A stretch of 16,328 nucleotides of DNA from Pseudomonadota bacterium (GCA_023433465.1 JAEZCR010000103.1:1-16328), one strand, 5' to 3'; positions 7,729 through 14,269 are shown, counted from the stretch's first letter. Numbers and translations: made by a program. Notes: generated by a model from the sequence alone, not told the origin.

Positions 7729-9105
7729 GTGTCCGAAGCAGAAATGTTGACGAGTGTCCTTGCATGTCCGCGCTGCAGGCGTGGTCAGCTCGCGCTCGAA
7801 AAGGCCGGGTGGATGTGCCGGGCCTGCAGCAGCGGTTATCCGGTGATCGGGGACATTCCCTGGTTGTTTCCCGATCCGCGGCTCGCGCTCGCGGACTGGC
7901 GCGGCCGGCTCGTCCTGCTGTCACAGCATCTCGGCTCCGAGGCGGCCACGATGCGCGCGGAACTCGCGGCGGATGTTTCCGCGGCGACGCGCCGGCGTCT
8001 CGAGATCGTCGCGTCCGCGTACGAAGACCAGGTTTCCCGTCTGCGCGCGCTGCTCGCGCCGCTCGGCCTCGACGCGGCTGGCACGCCGGAACCGGTGCAC
8101 CACGCGCTCGGCACGCGCCTGCCGATCGAGCAGGGCCTGACTAACTACTATGTGAACCTGCACCGCGACTGGTCGTGGGGTGCGGAGGAAAACGCCGCGA
8201 CTCTGGCCGAGATCGGCGCCGCGCTCGACGGCGGCATGGCGGGACTCGGTGTCACGCTCGTGCAGGGCGCCGGCGCGGGCCGCCTGGCCTACGATCTGCA
8301 CGCCGCGGGCGGGGCACCGCTGACCGTGGCCACCGATTTCAATCCACTGCTGCTGTTCGCGGCACGCGAGTTGTTCGCCGGCCGGGAGATCGAGCTCTAC
8401 GAATTCCCGATCTCGCCGCGCCGGATCGAGGACCACGCCGTCCTGCGGCGGCTGACGTCGCCCGGCCCCGCGCGGACCGGGCTCGTGCTCATCGGCGCGG
8501 ACGCGTTGCAGCCGCCGTTCGCGGACGGCGTCTTCGATACCGTCGTGACGCCGTGGTTCATCGACATCATCGGCGAACCTTTCTCGCGCGTCGCGGCGCG
8601 CATCAATCTACTGCTCAAGCCCGGCGGCCGTTGGATCAACACCGGCTCGCTCGCGTTCGCGCGCGCGCCCCACGCCGAACGCATCGGCCTCGAAGAAGCC
8701 CTCGAACTGCTGCCCGCCGCCGGCTTCGGCGCCCCACGCGTGCGCGAAGCTACCGTGCCGTACATGCGCTCCCCAGCGAGCCGCCACTCGCGTCTCGAAC
8801 AAGTGGTCACCTGGGTGACCGAAAAAGTCGCGTCTCCGTCCGAAACGCCACGCACCCGCGTCCTTCCCGACTGGCTGCTCGACGCCACCAGGTCCATTCC
8901 GAAAACCCGTGCCTTCGAGATGCAACAAGTCTCGAGCCGCGTCCACGCCTTTCTTCTTGCGATGATCAACGGCGAACGCTCGCTTCGCGACATGGCCCGC
9001 ATGCTCGTCGAACAACGCCTCATGGCCCCCGACGAAGCCGAGTCTCAAGTAAAAATCTTTCTCGCGAAACTCCACGAAGACTCCGAATCCCGCACCACGT
9101 TCTAA
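7729..9105 (+). CDS. Trm112-zinc-ribbon SAM methyltransferase with PqqD-like C-terminus
   Basis: This 458-residue soluble protein joins three parts. An N-terminal Trm112-like zinc ribbon (about 6-50) carries two Cys pairs, C13-x2-C16 and C30-x2-C33. The class I methyltransferase domain (about 170-345) has VQGAGAGRL (178-186) as the SAM-binding loop, Asp203 at the end of the second strand, and a stretch FDTVVTPWFIDII with LLKPGGRWINTGSL (295-308). This stretch closely resembles the carnosine N-methyltransferase (N2227) family. A helical C-terminus (about 398-452), with INGERSLRDMARML, resembles PqqD-type peptide-binding modules. The GTG at 7729 has GGGAG seven bases upstream. ATG codons at 7699 and 7744 are alternatives, the first lacking a ribosome binding site. 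The substrate is unknown. The stop codon abuts a dispersed repeat. Confidence 0.8.
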   Translation: MSEAEMLTSVLACPRCRRGQLALEKAGWMCRACSSGYPVIGDIPWLFPDPRLALADWRGRLVLLSQHLGSEAATMRAELAADVSAATRRRLEIVASAYEDQVSRLRALLAPLGLDAAGTPEPVHHALGTRLPIEQGLTNYYVNLHRDWSWGAEENAATLAEIGAALDGGMAGLGVTLVQGAGAGRLAYDLHAAGGAPLTVATDFNPLLLFAARELFAGREIELYEFPISPRRIEDHAVLRRLTSPGPARTGLVLIGADALQPPFADGVFDTVVTPWFIDIIGEPFSRVAARINLLLKPGGRWINTGSLAFARAPHAERIGLEEALELLPAAGFGAPRVREATVPYMRSPASRHSRLEQVVTWVTEKVASPSETPRTRVLPDWLLDATRSIPKTRAFEMQQVSSRVHAFLLAMINGERSLRDMARMLVEQRLMAPDEAESQVKIFLAKLHEDSESRTTF

Positions 9106-9170
9106 TGGGGACATTCCTCGATTCCTGGCAAACGGGGACAGACAGCAATTGGGGTCTGCCCCCATTTTTC
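9104..9170 (+). repeat. Dispersed GGGGACATTCC repeat, copy A
   Basis: Bases 9104-9143 match 12717-12756 at 37 of 40 positions without gaps (mismatches at repeat positions 18, 24 and 30). The repeat begins with the last two bases of the methyltransferase stop codon (TAATGGGG). Its distal part folds back to form a hairpin ending in a T run. Copy A lacks the full second arm seen in copy B; a different G-rich right half follows instead. It is probably a REP-like or other miniature dispersed element; no transposase gene is nearby. Confidence 0.75.
9134..9169 (+). terminator. Intrinsic terminator within repeat copy A
   Basis: The stem GGGG(A)CAGAC (9134-9143, one bulged A) pairs with GTCTGCCCC (9154-9162) around a 10-base loop. 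It is followed by CATTTTT, giving five T residues at 9165-9169. This shape fits a Rho-independent terminator for the methyltransferase gene, 28 bases after its stop codon. Confidence 0.5.
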
Positions 9171-9287
9171 GCCACGATTCATCTCCGAATCGCCCGATCC
9201 TCGCCCGACCGCACTCCCGATCCAGCGCTGAAATGACTCCCAGGGAGCAAAACCGCTCTCGGCAATCGAATCAACTGGAGAGGGAAC

Positions 9288-9977
9288 ATGAGCACCTGGA
9301 CGACGAAGTTTCGCAATCCCGCGCTGGTCGCGGGTGTGTTGGCAATCAGCCTGGCGATGAACCCGGCCTCGGCCGCAACGAAGGGACATGCCAGCGATGG
9401 CGCGGCGAAGCGCGGCGTCGCAGGCTTCACCGGTGGCGCGATCATCGGCGCCGCCGCGGGCGGACCGATCGGCATGGTCGTGGGCGCGATCGTGGGCGGA
9501 AAGGTGGGTGAGCGCAGCGCCATGAAGAGCCATGCCCTCGCCGAGCGCAAGGCCGAGGCCGCGTTGCTCGCCGGCGAGGTCGATACGCTGTCGAGCTCGC
9601 TCGATTCGCTGAGCGGCAAGGCCGGGCAGGTCGGTTCGACCGTGCAGTTCCGCACGGGCGAAACCACCGTTCGCGACAGCGATCGCGCGCGCATCGCGAA
9701 ACTCGGCACGCTGGTCGCGGGCCTGCCCGACGTGCGTGTCCGCGTGTCCGGCTTCGCGGACGCACGCGGCGACGAGGCGCTCAACCTCAGGCTCTCGCAG
9801 GAGCGCGCCGCGACCGTCGCCGACGAGCTCGTGAAGGCGGGCGTGCCGAAGGAGCGGCTGATCATCGAGGGCATGGGCGAGCGGTTCGCGTCGACTGAGG
9901 CCCCCACGGATGACCAGGCCTTCGAACGCTGCGTGGAGATCCGCCTCGAAAAAGGCGCGGCGCTCGCCAGCAACTGA
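9288..9977 (+). CDS. OmpA-domain envelope protein with glycine zipper
   Basis: This 229-residue exported protein starts with a signal peptide (1-29, cleavage after Ala-Ser-Ala). A glycine-zipper hydrophobic segment (43-75, GFTGGAIIGAAAGG and repeats) may insert into a membrane. After a short helical linker (80-112) comes an OmpA C-terminal domain (about 118-222). The peptidoglycan-binding pattern is recognisable in SGFADARGDEALNLRLSQER (154-173), with Asp158 and Arg173 at the usual diaminopimelate-contact positions. The arrangement of signal peptide, glycine-rich segment and OmpA domain is like that of PdsO, the OmpA-like protein of the proteobacterial sortase system. No sortase or PdsR/S genes are present, so that name is not applied. 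GGAGAGGG precedes the ATG. It likely links the outer or inner membrane to the cell wall. Confidence 0.85.
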   Translation: MSTWTTKFRNPALVAGVLAISLAMNPASAATKGHASDGAAKRGVAGFTGGAIIGAAAGGPIGMVVGAIVGGKVGERSAMKSHALAERKAEAALLAGEVDTLSSSLDSLSGKAGQVGSTVQFRTGETTVRDSDRARIAKLGTLVAGLPDVRVRVSGFADARGDEALNLRLSQERAATVADELVKAGVPKERLIIEGMGERFASTEAPTDDQAFERCVEIRLEKGAALASN

Positions 9978-10000
9978 CCGCCGACCGTGCGGTCGACCAC

Positions 10001-10030
10001 GGGCGGCGCGCTCGAACGGGCGCGCCGCCC
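10001..10030. terminator. Strong stem-loop after the OmpA-domain gene
   Basis: An 11-bp perfect stem (10001-10011 with 10020-10030) encloses an 8-base loop, 23 bases after the stop codon at 9977. There is no T run on either strand, so this may be a Rho-dependent or mRNA-stabilising structure rather than a classical intrinsic terminator. Confidence 0.4.
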
Positions 10031-10061
10031 GCATACTGAGGGCCTCGATCCGGAGGCACCC

Positions 10062-10418
10062 ATGAGCATGCAGATCGTCGATTTCGCGCAGTCCATCGCC
10101 GGCGAACCTTCGACTCCCGCGCCCGACCGGCTCCTCGCGGGCTCCCCGCGACAACACGTGTGCAACTACTTCACCGATGGGACCGAACAATTCTTCGCGG
10201 GCCGCTGGTCGAGCACGCCGGGCAAATGGCGGATCCGGTACACCGAATCCGAGTTCTGCTGCCTGGCGAAGGGTCGAGTAGTGCTCGAAAACAGTGCCGG
10301 GCAGCGCTGGGAGTTCGCCGCGGGGGCCGCATTCGTGGTGCCTTCGGGGTTCGAAGGTACCTGGGAGGTACTAGAAGAGTGCACCAAGTTCTACGCCATC
10401 TTCGAGAGCCGCACTTGA
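10062..10418 (+). CDS. DUF861-type (Cupin_3) cupin protein
   Basis: This 118-residue single-domain protein has the cupin fold characteristic of the DUF861 group. Core residues are GRWSSTPGKWRIRYTESEFC (47-66), a turn at KGRV (70-73), AAGAAFVVPSGFEGTWEV (86-103) and the closing TKFYAIF (108-114). The histidines that bind metal in classical cupins are absent from both motifs, as in many DUF861 members, so metal-dependent catalysis cannot be assumed. Related proteins include EutQ-like and ureidoglycine aminohydrolase-like cupins, but the substrate here is unknown. GGAGG at 10052-10056 sets the start at 10062. The upstream frame to 9987 overlaps the stem-loop and has no homology signal. It stands alone between two envelope protein genes with its own spacing on both sides. 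Confidence 0.85.
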   Translation: MSMQIVDFAQSIAGEPSTPAPDRLLAGSPRQHVCNYFTDGTEQFFAGRWSSTPGKWRIRYTESEFCCLAKGRVVLENSAGQRWEFAAGAAFVVPSGFEGTWEVLEECTKFYAIFESRT

Positions 10419-10469
10419 TTAGTGCAATCCCTCGGCCCGCCGGGGCATAATCCCGGCCCTCGGCTGCAT

Positions 10470-10485
10470 GTGTATTGTTTTACAC
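10470..10485. promoter_or_regulatory. Dyad upstream of the sigma-54 promoter, candidate activator site
   Basis: The inverted repeat GTGTA (10470-10474) and TACAC (10481-10485) is separated by six bases. It lies in an AT-rich patch unusual for this window. Its centre is about 85 bases before the predicted sigma-54 start site, within the range used by enhancer-binding activators. It does not match the NtrC consensus well, so the activator is not named. Confidence 0.3.
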
Positions 10486-10535
10486 TACATGTAAGCCATT
10501 GGAATTTCTATGTTTTCAAGCCGTCGCGGCATGTA

Positions 10536-10551
10536 TGGCACACCCTTTGCT
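10536..10551 (+). promoter_or_regulatory. Sigma-54 (RpoN) promoter of the TorF-family porin gene
   Basis: TGGCAC (10536-10541), a 5-base spacer and TTGC (10547-10550) followed by T reproduce the -24/-12 elements of sigma-54 promoters with exact spacing. Transcription would start near 10562. That leaves a leader of about 25 bases with the ribosome binding site GGAGGAG before the ATG at 10587. Such promoters need an ATP-driven activator, for example NtrC under nitrogen limitation. Confidence 0.75.
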
Positions 10552-10586
10552 TTAGCAGTGGGGCCCTTTTGCCCTTGGAGGAGATA

Positions 10587-11279
10587 ATGAAATCGATAAG
10601 AACACTGGCGCTCGTGACCGGCCTCCTTGGCCTTTGCGGCGTCGCGCAAGCTCAATTCAGTTCCACGTGGACTTTCGTGAGCGACTACGACTTCCGCGGC
10701 GTGAGCCAGAGCGGCAAGGATCCGGCCGTACAAGCCAGCGCTGACTATGCGTTCGGCGAGAGCGGATTCGCGGTCGGCGCGTGGGTCTCGAATGTCGACT
10801 GGGGTGTCGACGACGACCTCGAGCTCGACTACTACCTGAGCTATTCGCACTCGTTCAACGACACGTTCTCGTTCTCGACGGGCGCGGTCTACTACGACTA
10901 TCCGCTGGGCCCCGACCTCTCCGGCTTCGCTGAAGTCTATGCGGGCATCGACGTCGGCAACTTCGGCTTCAAGCAGTGGTACGCGTGGGACAACTACGCG
11001 GCCGACGAGAGCGCGCAGTACACCGAGGCCAACTACTCCCAGCCGATCGGCGAGAACTTCTCGCTGGACTTCCACGCGGGTTACTCGTGGGGTTCGTACT
11101 GGGAAGACAATGAAATCTTCGACTACGCCGTGCAGGCCAACTACACGGCCGGCAAGGTGACGTTCTTCGGCAAGTTCACCGGTACGGATGCCAGCGGCGC
11201 CGCCAGGGTCCGGGACGACATCGGCAACAACGAGCCGCGTTTCCTGATCGGCCTCACGTTCACGTTCCCGTTCGAATGA
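10587..11279 (+). CDS. TorF family putative porin (TIGR02001-type)
   Basis: This 230-residue outer-membrane protein has a signal peptide (1-22, cleavage after Ala-Gln-Ala). The mature part consists of alternating hydrophobic/aromatic beta strands rich in Tyr, Trp, Asp and Ser. Near the N-terminus the conserved SDYDFRGVSQS (32-42) marks the TorF/TIGR02001 family. The chain ends in a strand, GLTFTFPFE, although the last residue is Glu rather than the usual aromatic. In other proteobacteria members often sit next to glnK-amtB ammonium genes. Here those genes are absent from the window, but the sigma-54 promoter suggests the same nitrogen control. GGAGGAG lies just before the ATG. The longer upstream frame to 10422 would run across the promoter and is rejected. 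A strong terminator follows, so the gene is monocistronic. Confidence 0.9.
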   Translation: MKSIRTLALVTGLLGLCGVAQAQFSSTWTFVSDYDFRGVSQSGKDPAVQASADYAFGESGFAVGAWVSNVDWGVDDDLELDYYLSYSHSFNDTFSFSTGAVYYDYPLGPDLSGFAEVYAGIDVGNFGFKQWYAWDNYAADESAQYTEANYSQPIGENFSLDFHAGYSWGSYWEDNEIFDYAVQANYTAGKVTFFGKFTGTDASGAARVRDDIGNNEPRFLIGLTFTFPFE

Positions 11280-11321
11280 TTTGACGCTTCGACAAGATCA
11301 GCGAAGAATCCAAGCTGACTC

Positions 11322-11356
11322 GGAAAGGCCGGTCCTCGCGACCGGCCTTTCCTTTT
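11322..11356 (+). terminator. Rho-independent terminator after the porin gene
   Basis: A perfect 13-bp stem (11322-11334 with 11340-11352) has a 5-base loop CTCGC and a TTTT tail (11353-11356), 43 bases after the porin stop codon. It isolates the porin gene from the MATE gene that begins 27 bases further on. Confidence 0.93.
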
Positions 11357-11382
11357 GGCCGTTTCAAAATAGATAGCTGGAC

Positions 11383-12741
11383 ATGAAAGACCTCAGCAGC
11401 GGCTCGATACCGGGACACATCGGCACGATGTCGATCCAGATGGCGATCCCGATCTTCGTGCAGACGCTGTATTTCTTCACGGACCTGTACTTCGTCACCA
11501 AGCTCGGCGACGCGGTGACGGCCGGCGTCACGTCGGCGGGCAACATCTGGTTCGTGACGCTGGCGCTGACGCAGATCCTGAACGTCGGCACGCTCGCGCT
11601 CGTGGCGCAGGCGGTGGGCGCGAAGGACCGCGAGCGCGCGAACCTGGTGTTCAACCAGGCGCTGATGTTGTCGCTGTTCCTGGTGGTGGCCGTGATCGTC
11701 GGGCTCTACGCGTTCTCGGGAACGTACATGCGCGCTGTCGCCGCGGACGCGGACACCGCGCGCGCGGGCATCGACTATCTACATTGGTTCGCGCCCGGGC
11801 TCGGGCTGCAGTTCATCATGATCGCGATGTTCGCGACGCTGCGCGGCACGGGCATCGTGATGCCGACGATGATCATCCAGATGCTGACGCTGGTGGTGAA
11901 CATCGTCCTCGCGCCGGTCCTGATCGCGGGGTGGGGCACGGGCCGGCCGCTCGGCGCGGCGGGCGCGGGACTCGCGAGCACCATCGCCGTCGTCGTGGGC
12001 GTGATCCTGTGCGCTTACTATTTCCATCGGCACGAGAAATACGTCTCCATCCATCGCGAGCAGATGCGGCCGCGGACACAGGTGTGGGGCCGCGTACTCG
12101 CGGTCGGGTTGCCCGTCGGGCTCGAGTTCATCCTGATCTCGATCGTGATGACGGTGATCTACTACCTGATACGGGATTTCGGCGCGGCCGCGCAGGCGGG
12201 ATTCGGCGTGAGCCAGAGCGTCATGCGCATCATCATGCTGCCCGCGATGGCCGTGGCGTTCGCCGCCGCGCCGATCGCGGGCCAGAACTTCGGCGCACGC
12301 AAGCCCGAGCGCGTGCATGAGACGTTTCGCTGGGCGGCGGCGCTGAGCGTCGTGATCATGACGGCGCTCACGGTCGTGTGCCAGTTCGAGGCCGAGTGGT
12401 TCATGCACTGGTTCACGCGTGAGGACGCCGTGGTCGCCGTCGGCGTGGAGGTGCTCGTGATCACCTCGTGGAATTTCGCCGCGACAGGCTTGATCTTCAG
12501 CTGCTCTTCGATCTTCCAGGGTCTCGGCAATACCTGGCCCGTGAGTGGTGCGAGCGCATTCCGGCTCGTGCTGTTCATCGTGCCCGCGTTCTGGCTGACG
12601 TCACGCCCGGGTTTCACGCTCGACGAGTTGTGGTACCTGTCGGTGGCGACGATGTTCCTGCAGGCGGGGCTGAGCTATCTACTGCTGCGCCGCGAGTTCG
12701 CCCGCAAGCTGGGGAAAATGGGGACATTCCTCGTTTCCTAG
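11383..12741 (+). CDS. MATE family efflux transporter
   Basis: This 452-residue inner-membrane protein has about twelve hydrophobic segments, the length and topology of MATE (NorM/DinF-type) sodium- or proton-coupled multidrug exporters. The N-terminus DLSSGSIPGHI (3-13), leading into MAIPIFVQTLYFFTDLYFVTKLG (20-42), is characteristic. A second equivalent half begins around 225-240 (RVLAVGLPVGLEFI). Substrates cannot be predicted. The ATG at 11383 has no strong ribosome binding site, but the next Met would remove the conserved start. The final seven residues (MGTFLVS, 446-452) and the TAG stop are encoded by repeat copy B. The repeat therefore appears to have replaced or extended the original C-terminus. 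The gene converges on the aminotransferase gene. Confidence 0.93.
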   Translation: MKDLSSGSIPGHIGTMSIQMAIPIFVQTLYFFTDLYFVTKLGDAVTAGVTSAGNIWFVTLALTQILNVGTLALVAQAVGAKDRERANLVFNQALMLSLFLVVAVIVGLYAFSGTYMRAVAADADTARAGIDYLHWFAPGLGLQFIMIAMFATLRGTGIVMPTMIIQMLTLVVNIVLAPVLIAGWGTGRPLGAAGAGLASTIAVVVGVILCAYYFHRHEKYVSIHREQMRPRTQVWGRVLAVGLPVGLEFILISIVMTVIYYLIRDFGAAAQAGFGVSQSVMRIIMLPAMAVAFAAAPIAGQNFGARKPERVHETFRWAAALSVVIMTALTVVCQFEAEWFMHWFTREDAVVAVGVEVLVITSWNFAATGLIFSCSSIFQGLGNTWPVSGASAFRLVLFIVPAFWLTSRPGFTLDELWYLSVATMFLQAGLSYLLLRREFARKLGKMGTFLVS

Positions 12742-12821
12742 CAAAAGGGGACAGACCTGGCGCATCGGTGATCCTGCCCAGGCCTGTCCCCTTTTGCCGG
12801 GAAACAGGGAATGTCCCCATT
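12717..12821. repeat. Dispersed GGGGACATTCC repeat, copy B: 105-base near-perfect palindrome
   Basis: The left arm 12717-12760 and right arm 12778-12821 are each 44 bases and complementary at 39 positions without gaps, around a 17-base centre. The left arm matches copy A (9104-9143) at 37 of its first 40 bases. It fills the space between the convergent MATE and aminotransferase genes. It covers the last codons of the first, and its right edge falls within the TAA stop codon of the second (12820-12822). The structure resembles a paired REP unit or miniature inverted-repeat element. No target-site duplication is evident. Confidence 0.9.
12743..12795. terminator. Bidirectional terminator in repeat copy B
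   Basis: The inner part of the palindrome begins AAAAGGGG and ends CCCCTTTT. Read on either strand it is a long GC stem followed by four T residues. It sits exactly between the 3' ends of convergent genes, where a two-way terminator would be expected. Confidence 0.6.
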
Positions 12822-14142
12822 ACTTCAGGGCTTCCGAGAGGATTCCGATCAGCTCGTCGATGTGATTCGGCTCGATGATGAGCGGCGGCGAGAGCGCGAT
12901 GATGTCGCCCGTCGTGCGGATCAGCAGCCCGCGCTCGAAGCACTCGAGATAAACCTCGAAGGCGCGTGCGCCGGGCGACCCTGCGACAGGCGCGAGTTCG
13001 ATACCGGCGACGAGGCCGTAATTGCGCACGTCGATCACGTGCGGCAGGCCCTTCAACGAATGCACGGCCTCCTCGAACGCGGCCGCCATCTGCTTCGCGC
13101 GCGTGAGCAGGTTCTCGCGCTGGTAGATGTCGAGCGCCGCGAGACCGGCGGCGCAGGCGATGGGATGCGCCGAATACGTGTAGCCGTGGAACAGTTCGAT
13201 CGCGCCCGGCGGCCCCTGCATGAACGCATCGTAGACCTGCTTCGAGACGAGCACCGCGCCCATCGGCACGCAGCCGTTGGTCAGGCCCTTCGCGCAGGTG
13301 ATGATGTCCGGCGTCACGCCGAACTCCTGCGCCGCGAACGGTGAGCCGGTGCGGCCGAATCCCGTGATCACCTCGTCGAAGATCAACAGGATGCCGTGTT
13401 TGTCGCAGATCTCGCGCAGGCGCTGCAGGTATCCCCGCGGCGGCAGGATGACGCCGGTCGAACCCGCGATTGGCTCGACGATGACCGCCGCGATGGTCGA
13501 GGCGTCGTGCAACGCGACCAGCCGCTGGAGATCGTCCGCGAGATCGGCGCCCTGCGCCGGCAAGCCGCGCGTGAATGAATTGCGCGCGGGATCGTGCGTA
13601 TGTCGCAGATGATCCACGCCGGGGATCATCGCCGCCGGCCACACCTTGCGATTGGCCACCATGCCGCCCACGCTGATGCCGCCGAAACCCACCCCGTGGT
13701 AACCCCGCTCGCGGCCTAACAATCGAACGCGCGCGGCGTCGCCCTTCACGCGGTGATACGCCAGCGCGATCTTGAGCGCGGTGTCGACCGACTCCGAGCC
13801 GGAGTTCGTGAAGAACACGTGTTCGAGCCCGGCCGGCGCGATGCGCACCATGGCATTCGCGAGCTCGAACGCCGCGGGATGTCCCATCTGGAACGGCGGC
13901 GCGTAGTCCATCGTTTCGAGCTGCCGCGCGACGGCCTGCGTGATCTCCTCGCGGCCGTGCCCGGCGTTGACGCACCAGAGGCCCGCGACACCGTCGAGGA
14001 TGCGGCGCCCCTCGGGCGTTTCGTAGTACATGCCGGCGGCCCTGGCGAGCATGCGCGGCTTGCTCTTGAACTGGCGGTTCGCCGTGAACGGCATCCAGTA
14101 GGCGTCGAGGGAGGAACCTGGGGTTTGCGGCTGGGCGGACAT
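12820..14142 (-). CDS. Class III aminotransferase, omega-amino acid:pyruvate type
   Basis: This 440-residue PLP enzyme matches the beta-alanine/omega-amino acid:pyruvate aminotransferases in length and signature. It has DAYWMPFTANRQFK (13-26) and GLWCVNAGHGR (54-64) at the N-terminus, NSGSESVDTALK (113-124), the cofactor-contacting Asp256 in IFDEVITGFGR, the Schiff-base Lys285 in CAKGLTNG, and Arg409 in IRTTGD, expected to bind the substrate carboxylate. It would move a terminal amino group to pyruvate, yielding a semialdehyde and alanine. The start at 14142 is supported by GGAG seven bases upstream. Its promoter faces that of puuR-puuC, so a role in amine or GABA/beta-alanine breakdown, under the same regulator, is likely. 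It could stand in for PuuE or for a SpuC-like step. Exact substrate is uncertain. Confidence 0.88.
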   Translation of the reverse strand: MSAQPQTPGSSLDAYWMPFTANRQFKSKPRMLARAAGMYYETPEGRRILDGVAGLWCVNAGHGREEITQAVARQLETMDYAPPFQMGHPAAFELANAMVRIAPAGLEHVFFTNSGSESVDTALKIALAYHRVKGDAARVRLLGRERGYHGVGFGGISVGGMVANRKVWPAAMIPGVDHLRHTHDPARNSFTRGLPAQGADLADDLQRLVALHDASTIAAVIVEPIAGSTGVILPPRGYLQRLREICDKHGILLIFDEVITGFGRTGSPFAAQEFGVTPDIITCAKGLTNGCVPMGAVLVSKQVYDAFMQGPPGAIELFHGYTYSAHPIACAAGLAALDIYQRENLLTRAKQMAAAFEEAVHSLKGLPHVIDVRNYGLVAGIELAPVAGSPGARAFEVYLECFERGLLIRTTGDIIALSPPLIIEPNHIDELIGILSEALK

Positions 14143-14269
14143 TCGCGTCTCCGGAAGTAGCCCGGTCATGATAATTAAAAGGTGGGCCCTCGTTGACACG
14201 ACAGCGAAATCGCGCCGAAATCCCCCGGCAACCAAGGAATGATCCAGGGACCGCCGCCGGAACACCACC
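14143..14269. promoter_or_regulatory. Divergent control region of the aminotransferase and puuR-puuC
   Basis: Plus strand: TTGACA (14193-14198) with a 17-base spacer to CGAAAT (14216-14221) is a plausible sigma-70 promoter with a weak -10 box. Minus strand: TTTAAT (14179-14174) is a good -10 box about 32 bases before the aminotransferase ATG, with only a poor -35. The AT-rich patch TCATGATAATTAAAA (14166-14180) is the likeliest place for the repressor to bind, but no clear match to the E. coli PuuR operator is seen. Confidence 0.45.

Noticed and set aside
8805..8820. GGTCAC/GTGACC hairpin inside the methyltransferase gene
   Set aside because: It encodes the ordinary residues VVTWVTE with no sign of a regulatory role; probably chance in coding sequence.
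6916..9105. A 729-codon start for the methyltransferase gene
   Set aside because: The first 260 codons run antisense through the RDD gene and the intergenic region. The zinc-ribbon domain begins only after 7740, and ribosome binding sequence supports 7729.
8608..9165. Minus-strand open frame beginning within repeat copy A (peptide LSPFARNRGMSP)
   Set aside because: The similar peptide LSPFARKRGMSP read from copy B shows that this is just translation of the repeat; no domain or ribosome binding site supports a gene.
14128..14142. Both the aminotransferase and PuuC proteins begin MSAQP
   Set aside because: The bases differ at synonymous positions and similarity stops after five residues, so it looks like coincidence, not a duplication.
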